NCBI GenBank assembly: GCA_036346225.1
Contig: JARFIW010000593.1
Coordinates: 1,506,506 to 1,570,505 of the forward strand
Origin: Platerodrilus igneus
Taxonomy: Eukaryota > Arthropoda > Insecta > Coleoptera > Lycidae
Length of the DNA: 64,000 nucleotides
Direction of reading: 5' to 3'
The notes beneath the pieces are model-generated. The model saw nothing but the letters and a program-made list of their open reading frames with translations. It searched no databases and was not told where the DNA came from. The position numbers and the translations under genes are program-made. Positions 21,793 to 34,138 of this stretch are shown here, piece after piece (the stretch's first letter is position 1; every line of letters starts with the position of its first letter).

Positions 21793-21900
21793 GCATTCTT
21801 TTTTTTCTTTTTGTTTTTTGTAAATCCTTTTTTCTTTTTTCTTTTTTTTTGCTTTTTCATTCCGCGCCCTCCGCCCCTATACTTAATTTTTCTTTAAAGT
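21793..21900. repeat. T-rich pyrimidine tract
   Basis: Dominated by runs of T with single C or G interruptions, just 3' of the env membrane anchor. It may be within the element's 3' UTR; polarity is opposite to that of a polypurine tract on the plus strand. Confidence 0.6.
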
Positions 21901-22012
21901 GCCTTGCATTTTGGTGGGCGATATGTTCCGTTTATATTGTAAATAATTTACAGCTAAATTTATTTTCCGTTGAGTTTGTTGATTATTTACGTCCGCTTCG
22001 GTATATTTAAAT

Positions 22013-22273
22013 TTGTTAGTGTACAATTCCATGTTTTACTTCAAGCACGTGCCTAAAAGTGCCGAGAGTGATAAACTTTGTTATCCGCATGTGCAAGCAC
22101 ATTGTATTAACTGGAAAACACAAAGCAAGCATGAGTATCGATTTGTCGTTCTTGAAGACCGCATCACTGCTTACATGTTATACGTAGAACCATTAATTAG
22201 AAGAACCACTTTCTTTCAGAACAACCGCTATCGAAATAAATGTGCTTCGCTACACCCGCCAAAAGAAGAGTAG
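22013..22273 (+). CDS. Hypothetical protein, 86 aa
   Basis: ATG frame with four Cys and several Tyr/Arg/Lys, without a recognised domain. It lies where the 3' LTR of the errantivirus relic would be expected, so it may be a chance frame within an LTR. Confidence 0.2.
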   Translation: MLVYNSMFYFKHVPKSAESDKLCYPHVQAHCINWKTQSKHEYRFVVLEDRITAYMLYVEPLIRRTTFFQNNRYRNKCASLHPPKEE

Positions 22274-22385
22274 ATTTTTTAGACGGACAGATTCTACTGT
22301 TTTGTTTACATCGTTTTTCCGTTGGCACGGATGCGTAAACAATAGGTAAGTGTTTGGAGTAATTGTTTGTTCTAGTTAAAATCAT

Positions 22386-25004
22386 TATTTATATGTTATC
22401 TGTTAATTATCATTTTTCTGTCGTATACATGTCCACTTTTTTTTACCACAGAGCTATTCGAAATTCACCGCAATTATGCAGTACATTAGGTATATGATTA
22501 GGGCAACAGAAGTGAAAGACAAATAAACCACTTCTGAATCTTTAGAGGCAATGCGTTTTTCAAAATTAAGTATCAACTTTTAATTTTCATCTAAGTCGGG
22601 AGGAGTTCCATATCCCTTATATTAATATGTATTTAAAATAAACTTTATAATTATATCTTAGATATAGAATGATACCTTGTATAAAAGAATGTAATACAAA
22701 AGTGTCAACAGAGTTCATATTAGAGATAGAACATGAGACGACTCCTTTGTAAGACAGGCGCAAGTTAATACAATAAGCTAAGGAACAATGAACTGCGAGT
22801 TTGCAGACATTTATAATTACTTAGATACAAAGACATTGTATGTTTTCTCAAGAAACAGCAGAAAAGCAATATTTGCAGTTTCCCACAGAACGACGTGGGG
22901 GACCGGTGGCTTCATGTTAAATGTATGAAACTCATCCACGCGGTTAGCCTTCGAATCTCAAAACTTTTGTATTATTAGAATTTAAGCTAATCACCTTTAA
23001 TTATTAATGATTAAAAATAGTAACTTGTATTAATTTAATTCGATTTAACTTGTACTTAAAGAAAATAAGTGTTCAAGGTGTTTGTGAATAAAGCAAGTCT
23101 GTTGCTAATTGAGATAATAAAATTTTGATAGTTGTACTTCTTAAATAAAACTTTTTAAAACGACGCTTCCAAGAATCTAAAATATATCTTGCGGCGTACG
23201 GTACTTGAGTCTAGGGCTTTGTCCGAGCTAATTCCGAACCTGATTATGGCAGATTAAAAGCTTTCTTTTGCTTTCGGACGACTTCTAAAACCACGGCTGT
23301 TCATTGCTGCAAAATCTTGCAAGCTATCCTTTTAGTAACAACTCAACTGGAAAGGTAACTAGTTGAACAAAAAATAAATATTCTATCATTTTTTACATTT
23401 AAAATGCGCTGGACATTGCTTTGTCTTATTATACACTTCCACAGACGCTGGAATGATTTTCCGAAGTATAAATTTTATCACCAGTTGCGAATAATAAAAT
23501 GCACTCCCGTAATGGCTTAATCGATACAATTTAATTCTTGTAGTTCTATAAAAACTGACAGTGGACTAAATTTTTATTTTTTAAACAAATTCTGGAGGTA
23601 TGCATGCAATAGCAAATTACTTCAAGTAAATGCTGTTAAACAAATATACATATTTTTGCTCAAAGAACGTCTAGATGACAACGATATCTAAACGTAATTT
23701 GTCTTTGCGTGATTTGTAATTCTCTTGGTAACACCTTAAATGTAGTTACTTACTATTACAGTCGTATCCTGATAAAGACATTAGAACCTTTAGATACGCG
23801 TCACGTTTTTAATTTGCATTGAATGTAAACGGTTCTTTAATGCTAGCATGTTTCAACGTACAGCACTACTTCAGGAAAACACTTTTAAGTAAATTACATT
23901 ACACCTTCTTTATAATTTTGTTTGAACCAAAATGGCTGTGAGAACTGTAATAGAAGCAGCTGTCTCACATCATTAAAATAAACTCACGCATGCAACCCCA
24001 GTAATATTTCCATCTAGTACTTCAATGCAACGAAATGCTCTTTCTGAGCCACTATTTTTCTAAGTAGATCAGTGTTGAAGAAGAGCAATGCTTTGTTTAC
24101 GACAGCGTTTTTGTTTTTGCTGATTATTCAAAGATATTTGACTACTGTTTTGTCTTTAAGTTTCTCAACACGAAAAAACTTTTAAAATTATCAAATTTCG
24201 AAACAGTGTCGGTCAAGACAAGAGGCAATTAGGGATACAATTTATAACTTTAAATACGATGCTCAACTAAAAAAATAAAACACTAGTCAAAATTCAGCCT
24301 GCAAGATTACTCTTAGTTAATAACTGAACATTGTTTAGTTCGGCATAGATTCCAGCTTACAAATATTTTTTCTTACAATTTAAATCACCATTTTTTCATG
24401 GAACTAAACAATGTTCCATCTATAGAAACTACATTGGCCAGAAGACGATTCTTTTGAATATCGAAATTTAAAATTTAGCGATGCTTTAATCAGATTTTAT
24501 ATGGGATCTTTTAAATTTTTCAAGATTTTTTTCGCGTGAAGCCAAGTTTCTAAAGATTTTATTTTTGGAGAAATCTGTAATCACTGGTCAAACTTGTGGT
24601 CGGAGATCATAGAATTCTGTTTACCGCGTTGAACCAGTGATATCCCAGTAATGCGCTTTTAAGTTAAAAAGGGCATACTTCTTAAGATTGGAATCAGTTC
24701 TAATTTGCTGCAAAAGAACAGATTCTTATAACCGTATATTGAGTTGTCAGACTGCGTTAAGGAAAGAGCATAGTTTGTGGCAAATATTGTATCAATTGGC
24801 TACTTACATTAATCATATTGCCTCCCAGATCTATATGATAACTACGTTTTCATTTTTTTAATTTTTATCAAAAGCGAATGTAGGGTGCATTGAAGCATAA
24901 TGAATTTTGGAGTTTTCTAATCAAATTATAGTAAATGCTTTTTCAAGATGATAGAAATGTCAAACAGTACAGCTAATTAATAAGTTTGAAGTAATTATTA
25001 TAAC
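22386..25004. other. No gene seen
   Basis: About 2.6 kb of AT-rich sequence without a frame above 60 codons and without a repeat matching other parts of the window. No feature could be supported. Confidence 0.5.
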
Positions 25005-25950
25005 CAGGGTCGCCGTGCATATGTTGGCCACCTGTGTGCAAATTTAAAAAACGCCGCCCTATTACTAATACCCTCGTAAATATTTTTCACCCATAATAAA
25101 TGTGAAGAAACGCAAAAGAAGTTTTAAAAAATTGCACTTACATATTTGTATGTATGGATAACTATTGTATTTGAAGTGGACTCTCCCAACCTTGGCATCG
25201 GCAAATTTCGTTATTAATGATGATAAGTCAATACTGTCCGTATATCGTGTTCAATTGAAAGCTAATGCTGATAGTCATTTTGAGGTCATAGATGATCTCA
25301 GTTAGTTTTTAATAGGTTTTAATTTGGAAAAGAGCGTTCTTCGTAGGCCACAGTCATAGGTATTGTCAAAAAATACGTAGAAGCAGTACTACATTCGAAA
25401 AAGAAGACGACAAGCCGTCTTCATAAATATAGCGTAAAACTTCGTTAGCTGTCATGTTCGAAGAAATGTGCCTCAAGTAATTTCATTGCTTTAATATCCG
25501 AGTGATCTTGGAGCTTGTCCGAAAGATTCAATTGTTGCACAATTTTCATTCAACTCACTTATCTCCTTTATCACCCTCAATTCGAAAAGTTATGATGTAC
25601 TTTGAATATAGAAATGTGATTTTCGAATAATTTAAACCCATTTTTAAAAAAGAAATTCACCTTAAAATTTTCTCTTGAATCTTGATTTGACTTGTCTTCA
25701 TGCTCATAGTTAAATTGTAGAGTACGTTTTGTTATGCGTCTTGCTCCAACCCTTAGAAACTTTTCTTCAGAACAAAATTCGAGTGTTACATTAATTGCCT
25801 CTTCCACAATTATTTCAAATCTGGAATCTGTTCTAAATCCCACCAAATATTTTCTTTAATTGTCTAATGCATCCACACAATTTTCAACATTAATCTTAGG
25901 ATTTTGCATAATTTTGCTGACCACATTAACTTTATTCAAAATATCATACC
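25005..25950 (-). pseudogene. Third hAT (TTF/ZMYM-type) transposase fragment with 3' terminus
   Basis: On the minus strand the C-terminal half of the family is readable: EEAINVTLEFCSEEKFLRVGARRITKR with FNYEHEDKS in the frame 25846-25577, then decayed sequence, then LTIPMTVAYEERSF running by a frameshift into FSKLKPIKN.LRSSMTSK.LSALAFN near 25365-25265, and LITKFADAKVGRVHFK near 25175. Downstream, the minus strand ends CGGCGACCCTG at 25005, the usual form of a hAT terminus. It is related to, but separate from, the two plus-strand hAT copies. Confidence 0.82.
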
Positions 25951-26309
25951 TGACGAAAACAGAACCAATAATTTTGCAAAATTTTATTTTAAATTAAAAA
26001 AACCTGATTTTCGTACCAATTATTTGATCGCCCTTTTGATTCGGCCGCCCGTGTGCAATGCACACACTGCACAATAGGTCGCGACGTTCCTGGACATATC
26101 TACTTGTATAAAAACCGAAAGTAGTATTGTACGATAATTATTGATGAACGTATTTTTGTTAGTTACGCCACAAGCTGTAACTTCCTATAATCCGGTTTTT
26201 AGTTTATTTTGCATCTATTACGAGTGCGGAAAAATGGATTTCCTCCCGAAATAAATAGTATATTCCCAGGGTTCAAACTTTCTTCAAATGTTGACAAGCA
26301 ATAACAGAA

Positions 26310-27692
26310 CGTTTCTTCCAACTTGTAAGCTATATGTATGAGACAGGCAAGATACCCTAAGATTTCAAACGTAGCATCATAGTAACTATACCAAAAAAGA
26401 AAGGCGCGGATAGATGAGAAAATTTTTGAACAATAAGTTTGACAGCACACGTGTCAAAAATATTAACTAGAATTGTGCAAAGACTAATGGAAAAACGGGC
26501 GGAAGAAATACTAGGAGAAGACCAATTTGGGTTTAGGCGGAACAGGGGAACACGGGAGGCTATTTTAGCTCTGAGAGTGATAATGGAGAAAGCAATAGAA
26601 AAAAGGGAAAGCGTGTATATAGGGTTTGTAGATCTGGAAAAAGCATTCGACAATGTAAATTGGAAAAAAATGTTTGAAATACTCAAAAAGATTGGAATGA
26701 GTTATAGGGATAGACGCATAGTACATAGCTTACACAAAGAGCAAACAGCAGTGATAGAATTAGAGCAGGAACGTAGAGAAGTAAACATTAGGAAAGGGGT
26801 GAGACAGGGATGTGCCCTATCCCCCATTTTTAACTTGTACATAGAAGAGGGAATGAATACTGTCAAATGCACGAAGACATTTGGAATTACTATGCAGGAA
26901 CAAAAAATTGATATGCTTAGATTTGCGGATGATACAGCGGTATTAGCGTCTAGCAAGGAAGAGTTAGAAGCTGCTCTTAATGAAATGGAAACGGTTCTAA
27001 CAGAGAGATACGGTATGAAAATTAATAAAACTAAAACTAAAGTTCCAGTATGCAAAGGTGGGGAAAATAAATCAAAAACAAGAATACAAGTATGTAACAC
27101 GAACTTACAAGAGGTTAAGGATTTCTGCTACCTAGGAAGCCAAATAATGCAAGATGGGAAAAGCACAAAAGATATAAAACAAAGATTAGCACAAAGTCGT
27201 GCTACATTTAACAAGAAAAAGCAACTACTGTGCTCAAAGACCACAAACATAGAAACAAGGAAAAGATTGCTTAAAACATATGTGTGGAGCACAGCACTGT
27301 ACGGCTGTGAAGCCTGGTCAGTAGGAAAAGCGGACAAGAAAAAGGTAGAAACCTTTGAAATGTGGTGCTACAGACGTATGTTGAAGATATCATGGACAGA
27401 CAAAGTTAAGAACAAAGAGGTACTGAAAATGGTAGAAGAAGAAAGAAATATGTGGAAAACGGTAAAGAATAGGCGAGATAGGATGATAGGCCACATACTA
27501 CGGCATGAGGGAATAGTGCGGAATATATTAGAAGCAGAGATAGGAAAAAAGAGAAGAAGAGGCAGATTTAGGTTAGACTACTGCACACAGATAGTAAAAG
27601 ATATAGGCTGTAGGGGTTTCAAGGAAATGTGTAGGCTAGCCCAGAATAAAAATCAATGGAGATACGCATCCAACCAATCCCAAGATGGATAA
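26310..27692 (+). pseudogene. RTE-group non-LTR reverse transcriptase, 5'-truncated
   Basis: From 26439 a 417-codon frame is open: VQRLMEKRAEEILGEDQFGFRRNRGTRE, the first catalytic Asp in YIGFVDLEKAFD (Asp 65), RQGCALSPIFNLYIEE (122-136), the active site RFADDTAVLAS (FADD at 162-165), KTKVPVCKGG, FCYLGSQI, STALYGCEAW and the C-terminal IGHILRHEGIVRNILE and CRLAQNKNQWRYASN. Upstream, the preceding motif (PKKK.ADR..NFR) is seen in shifted frames back to about 26310. The endonuclease is missing. The motif order matches RTE elements of insects. It may still produce protein, but a full element is absent here. Confidence 0.93.
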
Positions 27693-28575
27693 ACTAATGA
27701 CGAAAAAATAACTGTATTAAACATGATGATTATTATAAGTAACTACAAGAATTGGTTGGGCAATATTCTCGAATAATGTTAAGGGTGTGAAAGGATTTAC
27801 TGGAAAACCATTATTTCGGCAAATGTTTAAGTGTTGGGGGATCTTGGTAGCCACAGGTTGCTTAACCCCCTTCACTGAATCTCGGTGAAATAGGGCATAA
27901 AATTAGAAAACAATAGACGGGGAACGAGCTGTATACACATGCTGTGTGAGAATTTCAGGGAACTATGTAGGCTAGCTCAGAATATAAATAAGTGCAGGTA
28001 CGTGTCCAACCAGTTTTGAGACCGAAAACCTAATGACGAAAAAATAAGCGCAGATAAATCTGATGATTAGTATAAACAACTAGTTGTTGGTTGCGAAATA
28101 TCTGCAACTAATGCTGACTGTGGAAACGATACATTGGAAAATATATTAAATCAGTAAATGGTTAAGTGTTGGGGGAACTTGCCAGCCACAGGCTGCTTAG
28201 CTCCCTTCACAACCTTACATGTGATTTTCCAATGCTCCACCCGGAGGTACTACATTAGCCAGGAGGCGAGTTTTTTGTTACCTGGAAATTTAAAATGTTT
28301 CCGAACCCTTGCCGTTCCAAGCAAGGTTGGGATCTTTAACGTGACAACACACACACGGGACCTCCATTTAACCTCTCATTCGAACGAGGGCGTAATTTTT
28401 GTAAAAAATGCTCACCTGGCAGTTTTCAAACAGTCGGCCGTGTCGGGATTTGAACTCAGGACCTTGGGATCCGTAGTCTTACGCTTACTACATTGATCCA
28501 CGGCGACGCCTTCCCTCCACAATTACTGAAGGTCGGAGAAATAAGGTATATAATTGTAAAACAATAGAAGATGAC
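27693..28575 (+). repeat. RTE 3' tail with first internal copy of its own 3' end
   Basis: After the stop comes a tail with GTGTTGGGGGATCTTGG and GGTTGCTTAACCCC near 27830-27870, then a junction at about 27930 where the end of the ORF recurs (GAGAATTTCAGGGAACTATG, TGTCCAACCAGTTTTGAGAC, 27950-28020), then a second tail (GTGTTGGGGGAACTTGCC at 28166). A SINE at 28213-28511 interrupts the second tail. The same junctions occur in inverse orientation at 48.4-48.7 kb. Confidence 0.85.
28213..28511 (-). mobile_element. tRNA-derived SINE, nested in an RTE tail
   Basis: Minus-strand copy with a tRNA-like head at its right end (B box form of GGTTCGAATCC is degraded: TTTGAACTCAGG on the plus strand) and the family body. 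Near-identical 11-bp duplications flank it: TCCCTTCACAA at 28202-28212 and TCCCTCCACAA at 28512-28522. Removing it rejoins the RTE tail, which is continuous in the 48.5-kb copy. Confidence 0.88.
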
Positions 28576-29060
28576 CGAACTGCATCTAACAAGAAAGAAC
28601 ATCGCTTATGAGGAAAGACAATAAACATTGAATAAGAAGAAAATTGTTGAAAGCATATGTGTGGAGCACAGCACAGTATACCTATAAAATACGGGCTGTC
28701 TGAAACGCAGACAGAAAAACAGTAGCAGCCTTTTGAAATACTGTGCTTCAGATGTATGAGGACGATAGCATGGACAGACAAAGATAATTACAAATAGGTT
28801 AAAGAAATAGTAGAGGAACAAGGATATCTGGGGAAAAGATTAGAGAAATAGAAGGGCAGAATACGTTCTAAGGCATTTTTGGGGAATAGTATGGAATATA
28901 TTACAAGCAAAGATAGGAAAAAAGAGGTAGATGTAGACCTAGATCAGATAGTGATAGATGCAGACTGTGCAAATTTCATGGAAATCCATAGGTTAGTTCA
29001 GAATAGGAAATAATGATGGTACGCGTCCAACCAGTTCCAGGATTGAAGACCTAATGATGA
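28575..29060 (+). repeat. Third partial copy of the RTE 3' end, element terminus
   Basis: From CATCTAACAAGAAAGAACATC the last part of the RT coding sequence recurs with many indels (GTGTGGAGCACAGCACAGTA, ATGGACAGACAAAG, GTAGAGGAACAAGG), ending with CAACCAGTTCCAGGATTGAA and CTAATGATGATGACCC. The short GATGATGAC end is typical of an RTE 3' terminus, so the true element end is here rather than at the first tail. Confidence 0.8.
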
Positions 29061-29064
29061 TGAC

Positions 29065-29731
29065 CCAATTTAGAACGGATATGCTCGTAAAATTTCACAA
29101 AGTCTATATCTAGTACCAACTGGTTTATTTCCGCATGTTTGACATAGAGCAAATTATTTTTTATGGTTTCGATGCATAAGAAATTTTGTAATTCGTTAAG
29201 TCTTCCGAGTTCTTTTGTAAAACATAAATACTTGATATTTGTCAGATGTAGTAGGAGATTACACTGATCTGGTGCAGCGCCTCCACTTCAGCGTCTCCTG
29301 AACGTCTCCCGAACGCCGCCGCTAACCTAGATTAAGTAACCTATCACACCCATCTAACCTGAATGTTTGAAACACACTTTACACCCCCACCTGAATAGTT
29401 GAAATCTACAGTACCCGTCTAACGTATTGAAATGCTACAATAGCTTGTGCAACAAATATGTGAGTTTAAAAACTACCTCCAGTTTACAGAAATACTCATT
29501 ATACGCATTAAAAGCGCCCTCTTGCATTTGCATATTTACAAATTGCGTTTTTCATCATCCCCGATAAACTAACTTTATTTATTAATTTTCTGTACAGTTA
29601 TGTTTGCTGCTTCTAATTGTGGTTGTTGTATGTCTGAGGATATCTATGTTATTTTCCACATATCCTTAGGGCTACTTACATTTATGCTCTGCACAACACT
29701 ACGGCTAACGCCTATGATTTCCTTTACAACG
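29065..29731. other. No gene seen
   Basis: Unique-looking AT-rich spacer between the RTE terminus and the BEL/Pao LTR. No frame or repeat could be supported. Confidence 0.4.
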
Positions 29732-29864
29732 TGTTTGGATAAGAAGACACTAGTGGACTGTAGGGTAGAGTTATAGGTTCGTTTTACCTTTTATTTTGAA
29801 GTTAATACACCATTAAAATAGAAAACAAAATCTGCTGTCAGTATACATACATATTGATTCTACA
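29732..29864 (-). repeat. 3' LTR of the BEL/Pao element (about 133 bp)
   Basis: Aligns with 35721-35860 over its length: GGATAAGAAGACACTAGTG, CCTTTTATTTTGAAG and CTGTCAGTATACATAC are shared. Right boundary set at ...CTACA where similarity stops. Confidence 0.8.
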
Positions 29865-30556
29865 ACTACTGTCATCTATATCAAATAGCTAGATTCTAAA
29901 TAGGAACATTAATCAAATATCCACTAATGCAAAATATAGAGCAATAAATAATGGTTCTGTCTTCAAATTCGTACACGCTCTCCCCACTTTGAAAAGTCAC
30001 CTTCAATAAATTAAGAGTCCATTGGATGTTTAAATGGTGACGACACGATTAATGCCGTCGGATCCTAGATGTAAGTTGACGACACGGCCATGAAGCCAAT
30101 CTAAGAGTAAGCGATTTTTTCTTCTAAGAGAACCATTGCACCTATTTAGATTTCAGCACTGCGATGGTTTCATTTTTGTCGCTGTTATATTTCAGCAATA
30201 TATTCCAATGACCACCTTTTCCAAAGGTCTTGCCTTAAACATTGCAATTTTTAGTGTAAAGTTTAGTGTTCTCTTTAACATCGGTCAAGTCTGAATCCAG
30301 AAGTTCTTCTGCAGAACGACTGTATTGAATTCCTCGTAGGTTAATAATGAATGATTTGATACGTGTTTCATGTGAGTTTTTGTAGATTTTACCCCGGACT
30401 ACTACAATCCGCCAAATTGAGGAGTATAAGAAGGTATAAATTTCCATATAACATTTTTCTCAGAGCATTCATCAACAATGGCATCATAACTATTTTTCAA
30501 ATATTTTCCTAACATTTTCAGTTCGTTAGTTACTTCCCAAAGTTAATACCATTGCT

Positions 30557-31010
30557 TCAATAAATGACAAGTGGCTTACCTTTACGAACAGTGAAAGGAC
30601 GCAAAGTACATATAAATGATAAAGCTGACAAATCACTGACGAGCACTAAATGAATAGCTTTAGTGACGAGACAAATAAATAGTGCAACATAGCCTTTAAA
30701 AGTTGTGCTTCCTCGACCCTTGCTATCTTTGAAGATAAATGGACCAGCGTAATCTACTACCATTTTTACAAAAAAAAAAAGGATATATTATCTCGATGGT
30801 CAGGCAAATCTGCCATCAGTGGATTCAAAGATGCTGGGTGAGCACGAAAACAAGAAACACCATTTCTAAAGACGCCCTTAACTAAATTTCTACCAAATAT
30901 TGGCCAATATTTCTCTCTCATTAAAGATAACATTTGTTGAGGACCACAATGAAGATATTTTTTGTGAATATGAGTTGCTCTTAACTTCGACACAATATGA
31001 CTAGATGGAA
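30557..31010 (-). pseudogene. BEL/Pao integrase remnant
   Basis: 30993-30766 reads LRATHIHKKYLHCGPQQMLS, REKYWPIFGRNLVKGVFRN and VSCFRAHPASLNPLMADLP, the zinc-binding N-terminal module (HH and CC partly kept). 30763-30557 reads VVDYAGPFIFKDSKGRG and YVALFICLVTKAIHLVLVSDLS, the first catalytic Asp and the signature region of BEL/Pao integrases. Frameshift between the two pieces; the rest of the core and the C terminus are decayed or lost to the left. Confidence 0.9.
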
Positions 31011-31635
31011 GCAGGATAGAATGCTTTTTATACTCTGAAAAATTTCAATTAAAAATTCTACCTCCTACACAAAAAATTCTTAAATTATCAATAAAGGGTT
31101 TTGCAATGGTACTTTATTGAAAATAAGTTTATCTGACTTTAATCTTAAAATTTCTGGTTGAAACGAGTTACTTTGCACAATCTTTAAAATACACATATCA
31201 GATTTATTCAGCTCCTCCACTGAAAGTGGACCGGTCAACTTATGATCATTGGACGAGAATTATAAATAAATCTTAACATGTATACGACACAACGTCTCAA
31301 ACGACTGGAGTTTGAGAAATACTCAAAAGAAAATGGCAGCACTTGGCAACAAGCCAGCAAATAAGATTGAACACTTTCTTGCAATTGAACATTGTAGCTA
31401 TTTGGCTAAGGTGGCATTATGAGTGGTTCGGAATGAAGAAATTTAGGAACATCTCACCACATTGAACAAGACAAGATAACAGTTGGTTTATTCCTCTTGG
31501 CAATAAATTAGCAGGATTTTGCTTTGATCCTATATGAGGCCAACGTTTAAGTTAGTTAAAGAAATGTTTTTATTGACGCGATTTGATATGAACGTTTTTA
31601 AAAGATTAGGTAGAATGTGGATTGAACCTAATACC
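31011..31635 (-). pseudogene. Decayed BEL/Pao RNase H-integrase linker
   Basis: Lies between identified RNase H-side and integrase fragments on the same strand and presumably holds the intervening pol. I cannot recognise long motifs; the short frames are interrupted everywhere. Confidence 0.5.
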
Positions 31636-31879
31636 TTACATGTGATTTTCCAATGCTCCACCCGAAGGTACTACATTGGCCAGGATGCGAGTTTTTCTTA
31701 CCTGGAAAATTTGGAATTTTGTCGAACCCTTGCTGTTTCAAACAGAGTAGGGATCTTTAACATGCGTGACAACACTCACACACGGGACCTCCATTCTACC
31801 TCTCATCCAAACGAGGGTGTATTTTTGTAAAAAATTCTCGCCTAACATTTTTCAAGCGGACCGTGTCGGGATACGAATC
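31636..31879 (-). mobile_element. tRNA-derived SINE, 5'-truncated at the B box, nested in BEL/Pao pol
   Basis: Body of the SINE family with its 3' end at the left (TTACATGTGATTTTCC) and truncated head at the right, stopping just at the B-box-like GATTCGTATCCC (minus strand). Exact 12-bp duplications GAACCTAATACC flank it at 31624-31635 and 31880-31891. Confidence 0.92.
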
Positions 31880-31891
31880 GAACCTAATACC

Positions 31892-32910
31892 GCAGTAGAA
31901 TTGGACTTCAAAAAAACACAATTTAATGAAATAACTAATAGCCCAGAAATTTGTCGAAAAATTCGAGCGAGGACGAGAGCTCCACAAAGCTCCAGTTTCG
32001 AAAACTGGGACGACTTTACTCTTAGCACAAATAAGTTTCACACTGATCTGTCCATTGACATCAACATTTCTCATTTACACGCAAGCTCCATATGTGGACT
32101 CTGATGAGTCGCAAAACCCATGTACTTTAATTTTTGAAGAATTGACCAACTTAAAGTTTTTAAGGATTTACAATTTGTATAAAACATGCAACTTATCCCT
32201 AAAAAAGGTCCACTCAGAAATTATATGGCAAGGATTCATCCCAAGTAATTTAAAAACACCACATTCTTTTAATAAGAATTTTAACCTTTATTACACAGGC
32301 AGACAACAGCCTCAGTGGATCGAAAATCTGTGAGATCTCTGACAGAATAGATCTCTTTGTAACCACAGAGTTGGATGACAAAAACGTATTTATACTAAAT
32401 GTAAGAAAATCTGCATTATGGTTCCACACGAGGTCTAAAGTTTTAGCACTGTCACCCATTTCAAGGCAATTACACTTCAAAGGTGACGCCTAAATAACAG
32501 AAACATTAGTGTTATTACTTATTTACTTTCTAAGAGGAAAACAGCCAGAAATAAGAACATCCTTTATTTCAGCACAACGTTTGCGCAAATCAGTTCATTT
32601 GTCGGAACTAGTCAGAAGGTCATTCATATAGGAATCACTAACAATTATGCTTGCAGTTTCTGAAAAGTCGTTAAAGCAGTTCTTTAACAATTGAACAAAA
32701 CGTCTCGTTGCTAAAAATAAAGCTGATGTCGTACCGTAAGTGATGGTTTTAACTCATATACACTTAGAGGATCTGATTTGTTGAATCTCCACAAAATTCT
32801 TTGAAACCGTCGCTGTTCTGGACAGATTTCTAATTGTCTATACATTTTTTCAACATCAGCTGATACCACAACGAATGCTGTTTGAAGGAAAGAAAAATTA
32901 AAATAAGATC
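31892..32910 (-). pseudogene. BEL/Pao reverse transcriptase and RNase H start
   Basis: Minus strand, from right to left: VVVSADVEKMYRQLEICPEQ and FQRILWRFNKSDPLSVYEL near 32905-32750, a catalytic region reading YMNDLLTSS where the family has Y.DDLLTG, so one Asp is Asn (near 32620), then 32480-32250 KTLDLVWNHNADF, VTKRSILSEISQIFDPLRLL and VIKVKILIKRMW, and at 32074-31880 ISVKLICAKSKVVPV. These match BEL/Pao RT in order. Frameshifts occur near 32700 and 32110. Confidence 0.9.
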
Positions 32911-33577
32911 ACTCTGTACAACAAGTTATATCTTTTTTACATCATTTAATGATATACATTATGATGACTTTCAAGAACCGTCAAAAACAACGCATAGTTT
33001 GAAGGTGGTGCTACTTTCTTTAATCACTCCATGATGATGCAAATAGAATGCAGCAGACTCCTCGCTAAGCGACTCGCACGAATGCAGAAGTTTAGATGCA
33101 TGTCCTATTTGTATATACTCACGAATAAAATCAAACTACATGTTTTTTAAATAAGGGTCTGAATCAAGTCTCCTTTCTAAATTCAGGAATCGCTTCCTCG
33201 CGTTAGAAAACGAATCTCCTAAATCTTGAAGATTTCCGTTAAAGGGAATAGACACCACAAATCTACCTTCCACTTTACAGCTGAAAGTCGACAGAAAATG
33301 CCTTTCAGATTCATTTTCTTAGATGAAGCATACTCTCTCGTTAGAGATTTTTTCTAATTCCAAAATTTACTTAAATTTTCAATAAGATCGACTTGTGACG
33401 ACTACTCATTGAAAAAGGAACTTGATCAACAGGGCCAGACAAGACTCACCCAAACAAGGTTTTTTTGTAGGGTAGGCATATATCTACCAGGCTAAACTGT
33501 CCTACACACAGAAGTTTGTAGAACAAAGAGGCACGAATCGATAAATCATTTTGGAAGGATATTGAAGCATGGATTGG

Positions 33578-33844
33578 CTAGTTTGATATTGGGTGCAATA
33601 TTCCACGAAGATATGTGGAAGAAAATTTCATATTTCCCCTTCCACTAGACACGCAAGAGACACAGTATAGTTTGAATAAATAGATTGAATGATCACTTCG
33701 CAAACTATATTTTACCTGAGACCTAACTTGACCAATCTCAGACACAGAAATAGAAATATTTTCCTGACCTATTCCCAGTGAACGAATAGGTTGTGATAAA
33801 ATGAAATTAGATTGACTACCACAATCTAGCATAGCTCTGCACAT
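33578..33844 (-). pseudogene. BEL/Pao aspartic protease remnant
   Basis: An 88-codon frame begins MCRAMLDCGSQSNFILSQ, the BEL/Pao protease signature in which the catalytic D.G is kept (DCG for the common DSG), followed by RSLGIGQENISISVSEIG. It ends near LRGILHPISN. It sits between gag and RT as expected. Confidence 0.88.
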
Positions 33845-34138
33845 TTGAAATTTCTCTTGGTTATTCTTTATACGCGGTTACTCTAGACAGAAATGCAGTG
33901 TTTTGATTTACAAGAGCTGGCAGGCCAACTAAAGGGTGCTTCTTGTTATATTCCTGCAACTGCAAGCGGTTTAAATTAGATTGTGTTTTAATGTACCAAG
34001 CACGTTTAGATTGGATTTAGATTCGGTAGACAGCACAACACTATTTAGAAGAGTTTCATATAAATTTAAGTTTGATGATTTGGAGAGTGCGGTTTGAGAA
34101 TTAGCACTATCCTGAACCATATCTCTTTCTTCAATGTG

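Noticed and set aside
28060..28075. CTGATGA in the RTE tail
   Set aside because: No GAAA at a suitable distance and no pairing flanks.
30557..30763. Possible host gene with VVDYAGPF motif
   Set aside because: It is a BEL/Pao integrase between paired LTRs.
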